From Planctomycetaceae bacterium (lineage in GTDB: Bacteria > Planctomycetota > Planctomycetia > Planctomycetales > Planctomycetaceae): DNA of 13,562 nt. How positions within the stretch are numbered: the first letter of the stretch is position 1; every line of letters starts with the position of its first letter. The notes under the pieces are model-generated. The model was given only the letters and a program-made list of their open reading frames with translations. It was not told the origin of the DNA and ran no database searches. Of the stretch, positions 8,303-13,562 are shown in pieces. Where the stretch lies: assembly GCA_003503535.1 (NCBI GenBank), contig DOCI01000086.1, forward strand, positions 1-13,562. Direction: 5' to 3'. The translations under genes and the position numbers were made by a program.

Positions 8303-8443
8303 ATGGGTTTCTCAAGCTGGGAGACGCAAAACTCAACGAGTGAATTCACAACTTCAAACAAAATCCATTGCAAAGCGAGTGGCAAAACGCGAGAATTTGC
8401 GGAAGTGCTCAATGTGTTGTGGAATGGGATCGGCTTGTTTTAA
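8303..8443 (+). CDS. Possible 46-residue ORF, unconvincing
   Basis: ATG at 8303 to TAA at 8441-8443 encodes 46 residues with a polar first half and a hydrophobic tail (FAEVLNVLWNGIGLF). There is no clear ribosome binding site and no recognised family. It is listed because it is the only plus-strand ORF of note in this spacer; it may be chance. Confidence 0.15.
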   Translation: MGFSSWETQNSTSEFTTSNKIHCKASGKTREFAEVLNVLWNGIGLF

Positions 8444-8614
8444 TCCTACCGAGTCTAAATCACTGATCCTTCCTGCCCTTTCTCCAATCTGACCAACGCG
8501 CTCCCTGGAAACTCCCTCTTCCAAATTGTTTAATGAACAAACCTTTCATGCTGTCCAATAGATGATGCAGATGATATGGCGATATATCACTTTTGACAAA
8601 ACGTCGAAACGGAA

Positions 8615-10000
8615 ATGATCATGCAGAAATTGTTAAGTCGATTTGGTCCAGCGATTATTGTGGCAGCCGTGGTGCTGGGGCCTGGTAGTATTTTGACCAG
8701 TTCCAAAGTCGGCTGCGAATATGGTTACAGCATGCTGTGGGTGATCGCCCTGGCTGTATTGCTGATGATTGGTGCGACGGCTCTCTCGGCCCGGCTTGGT
8801 GCCACACTCGAGTTGACTCCCTGTCAGGAGTTGGCCCGCAGTCTCGGCAAACCGGTTTCCATTCTAATCGGCGTGATTCTGTTTCTGGTTGTCGCTGCGT
8901 TTCAATCGAGCAATAACATTGCAGTTATTGCCGCTCTCGATCCTCTGTTACCTCAACCTTCTGATAACTTTTCTGCCTTCCAACTGAACTGGCTTAAGGC
9001 GGGAATTCTGATCGCTATGAATCTTTTGATCGTGGCCACGCTTTATGGATTCAGTCAGCTGTATCAGAAGCTGGAAAAATTAATGATCGCTCTCATGCTG
9101 CTGATGATCATCGGATTTGGAATCAACCTGTTCATGGCACAACCTGCGATTTCCGATGTCGCCAAAGGCATGATCCCCTCGCTTCCGAAAGCATCTGCAG
9201 AGGCGTCCACAAGCGATTCGTATCTGGCAATTTTGGGGATGATCGGGACGACCTTTTCGATTGCGGGAGCCTTCTATCAGGCTTATCTGGTCCGGGAAAA
9301 AGGCTGGTCCATTAAGGATGCTCAAACTGGACTGGCAGACTCAATTACGGGTATCGCTGCTCTCGGCTTAACAACAATGATGATCATGTGCACCTCGGCT
9401 GCGGTGCTGTATGGTCGTGTCGATCCGAAAGAGTTGAGTTCAGTAACCGATGTCGCCCGTCAGCTTACACCGTTGTTTGGAGAGAACGCGACCTACCTCT
9501 TCATTGCTGGAATTTTCGCTGGAGCCTTCAGCTCGTTTCTGGTCAATGCCACAATAGGCGGAGTATTGCTTTCAGATGGATTGAATCTGGGAGCCTCGCT
9601 GGATCAAAAATGGCCGAAGCTGTTTACTGTGTTGGCACTGTTTGCGGGAATGGCTGTCACACTCGCCATGATTCTGGCGGACTGGAATCGCGTCACTCTC
9701 ATTATTATTGCTCAGGCACTGACCGTATTGGGTGGACCGATTCTCGCGGCTTCGTTGTTGTATCTGGCGTTGTCGAAACGATACCGAAAAACCGTCGCGG
9801 CTCCTGCCTGGATGATTGCACTGATGGTGATCGGATTTATCTGTGTCTCAATAGTCGCAGTTCGCACAGCAATCAACGTCAATGAGAAAATTCAAACCGA
9901 GTTCATGAAACCAAAAGTCGAAGAAGTGACTCAAAACTCCGTAGGACAGGCTTCCCGCCTGTCTATGATCGATAGTAAAATGATTACTTATTCTAATTGA
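8615..10000 (+). CDS. Nramp-superfamily membrane transporter, non-canonical substrate site
   Basis: 461 residues with about 11 hydrophobic segments, the number in Nramp (LeuT-fold) carriers. GPG at 22-24 matches the start of Nramp helix 1, and [16 protein letters not shown] (211-226) aligns with helix 6 (G-A-T-V-M-P-H-N...). The residues that bind Mn/Fe in classical Nramps are absent: DPGN aligns with GCEY (33-36) and MPH with SIA (215-217). It is therefore a divergent branch; substrate unknown, and Mn/Fe transport should not be assumed. It acts in the inner membrane. ATG 8615 or ATG 8621 may be used; GGAA at 8611-8614 is better spaced for 8621. The last 19 residues (443-461) come from a REP arm and the sequence after it, so the natural C-terminus was probably altered. 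Transcribed alone; kbl follows after about 300 bp with repeats. Confidence 0.85.
   Translation: MIMQKLLSRFGPAIIVAAVVLGPGSILTSSKVGCEYGYSMLWVIALAVLLMIGATALSARLGATLELTPCQELARSLGKPVSILIGVILFLVVAAFQSSNNIAVIAALDPLLPQPSDNFSAFQLNWLKAGILIAMNLLIVATLYGFSQLYQKLEKLMIALMLLMIIGFGINLFMAQPAISDVAKGMIPSLPKASAEASTSDSYLAILGMIGTTFSIAGAFYQAYLVREKGWSIKDAQTGLADSITGIAALGLTTMMIMCTSAAVLYGRVDPKELSSVTDVARQLTPLFGENATYLFIAGIFAGAFSSFLVNATIGGVLLSDGLNLGASLDQKWPKLFTVLALFAGMAVTLAMILADWNRVTLIIIAQALTVLGGPILAASLLYLALSKRYRKTVAAPAWMIALMVIGFICVSIVAVRTAINVNEKIQTEFMKPKVEEVTQNSVGQASRLSMIDSKMITYSN
9941..9963 (+). repeat. REP arm inside the 3' end of the transporter gene
   Basis: GTAG at 9941-9944 followed by a perfect 7-bp hairpin GACAGGC-TTCCC-GCCTGTC. 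It differs from the 7801-7823 arm mainly in the loop. It is in frame with the transporter and encodes VGQASRLS (residues 443-450). The following ATCGATA also occurs in the spacer of the ftsK-side pair, which suggests the remnant of a REPIN that lost its second arm. Confidence 0.65.
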
Positions 10001-10124
10001 AATCATAGCCAGACATTCCAAGGGAATATTATAACAATGATTCCGGGAGGCTTCGCTGCATTTCGCCCCCAGCCACCTTGGTGTGTCGGGTAGAGCTTGA
10101 ACGTCTCTGGTTTTGAATAGCCAG

Positions 10125-10279
10125 GTAGGGCAGGCTCCTGCCTGCCTTCCTACGACCACCGTTGAGTGGAGCGACAGGGCATGTAAAAATCATCCACCAA
10201 TCAAAATTTCCAAAACGAGGGAAGATTACGGAGAACCATTGTAAACTATCCAGAAAAGGCAGGCAGGAGTCTGCCCTAC
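10125..10279. repeat. 155-bp element with 24-bp inverted repeats, upstream of kbl
   Basis: Arms at 10125-10148 and 10256-10279 are complementary over 24 nt with one mismatch, separated by 107 bp. Each outer end is GTAGGGCAG, clearly related to the GTAGGACAGGCT arms at 7801 and 9941. The layout is that of a REP pair with an unusually long spacer, or a small MITE. The interior contains no gene. The right arm ends 19 nt before the kbl start codon. The rest of the spacer (10001-10124) includes a GC-rich block at 10045-10077 resembling another intergenic repeat. Confidence 0.65.
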
Positions 10280-10298
10280 TGAAAAAAAGAAAAATATC

Positions 10299-11480
10299 AT
10301 GAACGAAGATTTTAAATCGTACCTGCAGACTCAGTTGTCCGAAATTAAAGAAGCTGGACTCTACAAATCGGAACGGGTGATCGACTCGCCGCAGGATGCT
10401 CATATTGAGGTCGGCGGGAAGTCCGTTTTGAATTTCTGTGCGAATAATTATCTGGGGCTTTCGGATCACCCGGCTGTTGTCGCTGCTGCTCGCGATTCGC
10501 TGGATCGCTGGGGATACGGATTGTCCTCTGTTCGATTCATTTGCGGCACTCAGGCGATTCATAAGGAACTGGAAAACAAGCTCAGCGAATTTCTGGGAAC
10601 TGCAGATACCATTCTTTATACCTCCTGCTTCGATGCCAATGGAGGTTTGTTTGAAACGCTGCTCGGGCCGGAAGATGCGGTCATTTCAGATGCGTTGAAT
10701 CATGCGAGCATTATTGATGGGATCCGTCTGTGTAAGGCGAAGCGATTCCGATATCAGAACAATGACATGGCCGACCTGGAAGAAAAACTGAAGGAGGCTC
10801 AGTCGGCTCGCTTCCGATTGATTGCCACCGATGGTGTCTTTTCGATGGATGGGACAATTGCCAATCTGCCTGAAATTTGTGACCTGGCCGACAAATATAA
10901 CGCGCTGGTGATGGTGGACGATTCCCATTCCGTCGGCTTCATGGGCAAGCATGGCCGCGGAACACACGAGCATCATCATGTGATGGATCGGATCGATATC
11001 ATTACGGGAACACTCGGCAAAGCCCTGGGTGGTGCCAGCGGAGGTTACACCTCGGGTCGACAGGAGATTGTCGATTTACTGCGGCAGCGATCACGACCAT
11101 ATCTGTTTTCAAATTCGGTCGCTCCACCGATTGTCGCTGCATCGTTGAAGGCAATTGAATTGTTGCAGGCCTCGACTGAACTGCGGGATCGACTCGCAGA
11201 GAATACCGCTTACTTCCGTGAGAAAATTCAGCAGATTGGTTTGACGGTTCAGCCGGGAGAACATCCCATCGTACCCGTGATGCTCGGCGAAGCCTCGCTG
11301 GCTGTGCAGATGGCCGATGCCTTATTGGACCGTGGTGTGTATGTGATTGGATTCTCGTATCCGGTTGTGCCTCAGGGAGCAGCTCGAATTCGTACGCAGG
11401 TCTCGGCAGCTCATACTCCTGAAGACCTCGATTTTGCAATTGAGCAGTTTCAAGCCGTTGCTCGTCAGTTGAAGTCTTAG
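10299..11480 (+). CDS. kbl: 2-amino-3-ketobutyrate CoA ligase (glycine C-acetyltransferase)
   Basis: 393 residues, essentially full length and collinear with E. coli Kbl, which I recall well enough to compare: [59 protein letters not shown] and [17 protein letters not shown] are shared. PLP enzyme of the alpha-oxoamine synthase group: Lys241 forms the Schiff base, Asp207 and His210 (VDDSH) and His135 (NHAS) hold the cofactor. It converts 2-amino-3-oxobutyrate and CoA to glycine and acetyl-CoA, the second step of threonine degradation; cytoplasmic. Threonine dehydrogenase (tdh), its usual operon partner, does not follow; an IS relic does. There is no clear Shine-Dalgarno, only an A-rich leader, and a repeat arm ends 19 nt before the ATG. 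Confidence 0.97.
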   Translation: MNEDFKSYLQTQLSEIKEAGLYKSERVIDSPQDAHIEVGGKSVLNFCANNYLGLSDHPAVVAAARDSLDRWGYGLSSVRFICGTQAIHKELENKLSEFLGTADTILYTSCFDANGGLFETLLGPEDAVISDALNHASIIDGIRLCKAKRFRYQNNDMADLEEKLKEAQSARFRLIATDGVFSMDGTIANLPEICDLADKYNALVMVDDSHSVGFMGKHGRGTHEHHHVMDRIDIITGTLGKALGGASGGYTSGRQEIVDLLRQRSRPYLFSNSVAPPIVAASLKAIELLQASTELRDRLAENTAYFREKIQQIGLTVQPGEHPIVPVMLGEASLAVQMADALLDRGVYVIGFSYPVVPQGAARIRTQVSAAHTPEDLDFAIEQFQAVARQLKS

Positions 11481-11549
11481 AAGCAGTTTTCCAATACGCA
11501 ATTTATAATAGAATGAGGTACGACTACTGGTAGGAAACCTGTTTTCAGA

Positions 11550-11793
11550 ATGGAGTCGCCCTCACGAAAAAGGATATTATCAAGTTTTATCTTTCCGACC
11601 TATCCGATCAGCAATGGAAAATGATTGCCGCCTACTTTGCAGACCATCCAAACGTGGAGCCCCACGACACTATCATCGTCGACGGGTGGTGAATGCGATT
11701 TTCTATCTTGTGTAGTCAGGCCGTCAGTGGCGGATGGTTTATCAACTGTTTTACCGCTGGAGGCAGTCTGGTTTATGCAGGGCAATCGCATGA
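11550..11793 (+). pseudogene. Decayed IS5-type transposase N-terminus
   Basis: Two reading frames together resemble the N-terminal domain (DUF4096-like) of IS5-family transposases. The first frame gives LSDLSDQQWKMIAAYFADHPNVE up to about 11659 and stops at 11690. The second, shifted frame gives PRHYHRRRVVNAIFYL, a stop at 11713, then SGRQWRMVYQLFYRWRQSGL and a stop at 11791. Family members read roughly SDLTDxQWxxIxPLL...RRxxxRRVVNAIFY...GCQWRMLPxDFPPWxTVYxxFRRW. A frameshift, two stops, a small internal deletion (the PxDFPPW segment) and loss of the catalytic C-terminal part show it is dead. No terminal inverted repeats were recognised. Confidence 0.7.
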
Positions 11794-12122
11794 GAATGGC
11801 ACTGGAAGAACTTCCACTTTTTCCACATGAAGATTCAGGATAGCCTTACTGAATTCATTAATCCCACCATTAGGACCAACTGGCAGTCGCACTGGAAACG
11901 GTTTACTCAACAGCAAACATATTACTAAACCATTCAACCAACTCATGTCCTAAGATTCCTAAAATCAATAGTGAACAACAATAGTACAAGAAACGCATGG
12001 ATAGGATCCATTTGCTTGAATTTGGCATTGTCGCCAATCTTTTGAATTTGCACGACCTCATTTTATGCTCACTCAAATTGTTACGTCGAGCAATCGGTGC
12101 GTAAGCCCTGTAATCACATCTG
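11794..12122. other. AT-richer spacer, no firm gene
   Basis: About 330 bp after the transposase relic. It contains a small TTGGC/GCCAA hairpin near 12022-12037 and a possible minus-strand ORF at 11903-12061. No promoter, RNA gene or insertion-sequence end is convincing. Confidence 0.4.
11903..12061 (-). CDS. Possible 52-residue membrane peptide, weak
   Basis: Reading leftward from ATG at 12061-12059 gives 52 residues: a basic start (MRSCKFKRL), then a hydrophobic stretch (MRFLYYCCSLLILGILG) and a short acidic tail. A start further upstream at 12184 would overlap the plus-strand ORF at 12123. No recognised family and no strong ribosome binding site. It may be a chance ORF beside the transposon relic. 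Confidence 0.18.
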   Translation of the reverse strand: MRSCKFKRLATMPNSSKWILSMRFLYYCCSLLILGILGHELVEWFSNMFAVE

Positions 12123-12395
12123 ATGAGTTTTCCTCCCGAATTGATACTTACCACATCCAATGGGGATTGTTTTCCTGCGTTCAAGGAGATGTTTGAGGAT
12201 GGCAGAATCGTCGCAGATTCAACTGGAAGATTGCGATACCCTCATGGGGCATCTGTCGGCAGAATGATCTTGATTCACATCAACAAGGACGGCACACCAA
12301 GGTATCGGGAATCAGCGGACGAGTGGTTTGATACAGAAAGTCCTCAGGCACAATTTTTGCGTGGCCCTATTGACGCGGGTGGCAACGTCAAGTGA
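12123..12395 (+). CDS. Hypothetical protein, 90 residues
   Basis: ATG at 12123, twelve nt after an in-frame TAA (12111-12113), to the stop at 12393-12395. The product is soluble and mixed in charge, with a motif-like central part GRLRYPHGASVGRMILIHI and DGTPRYRESADEWFDTES. The regular alternation of polar and hydrophobic residues there looks like real protein rather than noise, but I do not recognise the family and assign no function. No Shine-Dalgarno motif is visible upstream. It lies between the IS relic and the metalloprotease gene, in the same direction as both, 229 bp before the latter. It could be an intact small gene or the surviving end of a larger one. Confidence 0.5.
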   Translation: MSFPPELILTTSNGDCFPAFKEMFEDGRIVADSTGRLRYPHGASVGRMILIHINKDGTPRYRESADEWFDTESPQAQFLRGPIDAGGNVK

Positions 12396-12609
12396 GCCAT
12401 TCATGCGGTTTTCCTTAAATCACTTACGATCCTGCTTTGAGTCGCATTGACATTGCATTTTGATCCCACAGTGGCATGATTAAGCACTGGTTATTCTAAT
12501 ACCTGCGAATTTCAAGAACATCGATCCCATTCTGTGAGTCGAAATCGATTTTGTACTCTCTGTCGAAATAGACTGGCTCAGCTGGTCTAACGTAAACAAA
12601 TCCGTCTGC

Positions 12610-12615
12610 GAGGAG
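12610..12615 (+). promoter_or_regulatory. Ribosome binding site of the metalloprotease gene
   Basis: GAGGAG ends 9 nt before ATG 12625 and fixes that start; the encoded N-terminus is a clean signal peptide. It is the only strong Shine-Dalgarno directly before a long gene in the right half of the window. Confidence 0.75.
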
Positions 12616-12624
12616 ACCGCTTCA

Positions 12625-13562
12625 ATGACACAAAGCCACAACCAGACGAATTATCGTCTTATGATGCTCGCATTGCTTGTTGTGTTGTTTGTTTCTAATT
12701 CAGTTGCAATTGCCCAAAAGAAAGCTCCTCTCACAGAACATTATGTTCTGGACAGGATTCGAATTCTGTATTCGAACGAGGGAATCGATGCAGTTACTCC
12801 TGATGACGCCGATAAGAACGGCGTCCCCGATCAAGTTGAGGATATAGCAAAACAGCTTTGGGCCGCACACAAGTTATTTTGCGATGCCCTGAAGTTTCCT
12901 GACCCTTTTGAAAGCGAGCGCTACCCGGGAGTCACGTGTATTCAGGTCAGTCTTCGGGAACTCGGGGGCGGGAACGGGTTGGCGTTCGAAAGTGCTCAAC
13001 GTGCTGTTCAAATTCCTGAAGGCAAACCATCTGATCGATGTCTCGTGATGGCAATCAACTGCAAACTCAATCCCATTAAGAACGGGACTCCAGCCCACGA
13101 AATGTTTCATCTCATTCAATACAGCGCGACATATTTAAAAAAAGCCTGGTACCTTGAAGGACAGGCACGCTGGTCAGAACATGCGCTGGCAAAGGAAGGG
13201 CTGGGTGATATCAAATACTCGCCCACTGGACCCTGGCCGCAAAAACGAGAACATCTCGCACAGCTGGCAGGCATGTCCTACGATGCAGAATTCGTCCTCT
13301 GGAACCCCATTGCCTCACGCACAGATCGTGATGGATTGCTCACCGACGAAATACTGAGTCAGGAAATCACAGCCCTGCGATATTCCGATGGATCGCGTGT
13401 GTTAGCAGATCGTTCTCTTTATGGAGCGAAAATCATGCGAGAAATTTTGATCGAACTCGGTAAGCAGGATGATGTGGCATTCAAGGATCTGGGCTACGAG
13501 GATTGGTCTGAAGAGAACCAAACATCCGAAAAGAATAATCCCTACATTTACAAAGCGATTAC
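12625..13562 (+). CDS. Secreted HExxH metalloprotease, MXAN_6640-like (runs off right edge)
   Basis: 312 complete codons, open at the window end. Residues 11-30 are a signal peptide (LMMLALLVVLFV...SVAIA, then Q), so the product is exported. DADKNGVPDQVED (61-73) is an acidic, calcium-loop-like motif ahead of the catalytic part. AHEMFH at 157-162 is an HExxH zinc site (His158, Glu159, His162). WYLEGQARWSEH (175-186) follows, where Glu178 or Glu185 is the likely third zinc ligand, as in gluzincins. The order GxPDxV, HExFHxxQ, W-[FY]-x-E-[GA]-x-A-x-W-x-E matches what I know of MXAN_6640-family putative metalloproteases. That assignment comes from motif reading; substrate unknown. The C-terminal part, which may carry targeting domains, is outside the window. 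Confidence 0.8.
   Translation, partial: MTQSHNQTNYRLMMLALLVVLFVSNSVAIAQKKAPLTEHYVLDRIRILYSNEGIDAVTPDDADKNGVPDQVEDIAKQLWAAHKLFCDALKFPDPFESERYPGVTCIQVSLRELGGGNGLAFESAQRAVQIPEGKPSDRCLVMAINCKLNPIKNGTPAHEMFHLIQYSATYLKKAWYLEGQARWSEHALAKEGLGDIKYSPTGPWPQKREHLAQLAGMSYDAEFVLWNPIASRTDRDGLLTDEILSQEITALRYSDGSRVLADRSLYGAKIMREILIELGKQDDVAFKDLGYEDWSEENQTSEKNNPYIYKAI

Larger units (their letters stand above)
7866..8614. other. Long spacer without a convincing gene
   Basis: About 750 bp between the divergent ftsK and transporter genes. It holds a GC-rich 9-bp hairpin (7911-7940), a CACAC/GTGTG hairpin near 8171-8187, a run of seven T at about 8216-8223 and a TGATA palindrome (8233-8256). One 46-codon ORF (8303-8443) is listed separately. 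I recognise no tRNA, SRP RNA, tmRNA, RNase P RNA or known riboswitch core. An unannotated structured RNA at 7900-8225 is possible. Confidence 0.4.

Noticed and set aside
8593..8598. TTGACA as a -35 box for the transporter
   Set aside because: A 17-bp spacer would put the -10 box on the start codon (TGATCA), with no TATAAT-like match.
10029..10562. Minus-strand 177-codon ORF across the kbl upstream region
   Set aside because: It runs through the inverted-repeat element and the 5' end of kbl, with no family signature.
1..13562. CRISPR array, prophage, toxin-antitoxin pair or defence island
   Set aside because: No regularly spaced direct repeats, phage genes, or recognised defence or toxin-antitoxin families were seen on either strand.

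Overview
The window looks like a chromosomal segment from a planctomycete, most likely class Planctomycetia (Gimesia/Rubinisphaera-type). Pointers are the N-terminal LESRVVLS motif (LEPR-XLL type) on a giant exported protein, a secreted formylglycine sulfatase, a MXAN_6640-like secreted metalloprotease, roughly balanced base composition, and intergenic palindromes of a kind common in this phylum. The genus is inference.

Left part (1-4560): the 5' part of a leftward arylsulfatase gene runs off the left edge. A 660-bp divergent spacer holds two very strong Shine-Dalgarno motifs, each in front of a tiny ORF. Then comes a rightward 1066-codon gene for a secreted or surface adhesin-like protein: seven FG-GAP-like blades, a cadherin-like domain, a Calx-beta-like domain, two PKD-like domains and RTX calcium repeats. 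A near-palindromic repeat and a strong bidirectional terminator separate it from the next, convergent genes.

Middle part (4561-8614): two leftward genes, ftsK (DNA translocase for chromosome segregation) and, downstream of it, a DUF2071/YqjF-like protein. A perfect 23-bp inverted repeat with REP character lies 14 nt upstream of the ftsK start. An approximately 750-bp spacer follows, with no convincing gene but with a very GC-rich hairpin and an operator-like TGATA palindrome.

Right part (8615-13562): a rightward Nramp-superfamily transporter lacking the canonical metal-site motifs, whose final codons come from a REP arm; a 155-bp inverted-repeat element ending 19 nt before kbl (2-amino-3-ketobutyrate CoA ligase, glycine/threonine metabolism); a decayed IS5-type transposase fragment; a short unidentified ORF; and the 5' part of a secreted HExxH metalloprotease gene running off the right edge.

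The genes do not form one pathway. This is ordinary planctomycete chromosome with exported proteins, housekeeping genes and mobile-element debris. The most distinctive feature is a family of REP/REPIN-like palindromes (GTAG followed by a hairpin) at three places within 2.5 kb, two just in front of start codons without a clear Shine-Dalgarno motif and one inside a coding sequence. I did not find convincing evidence of a new multi-gene system.
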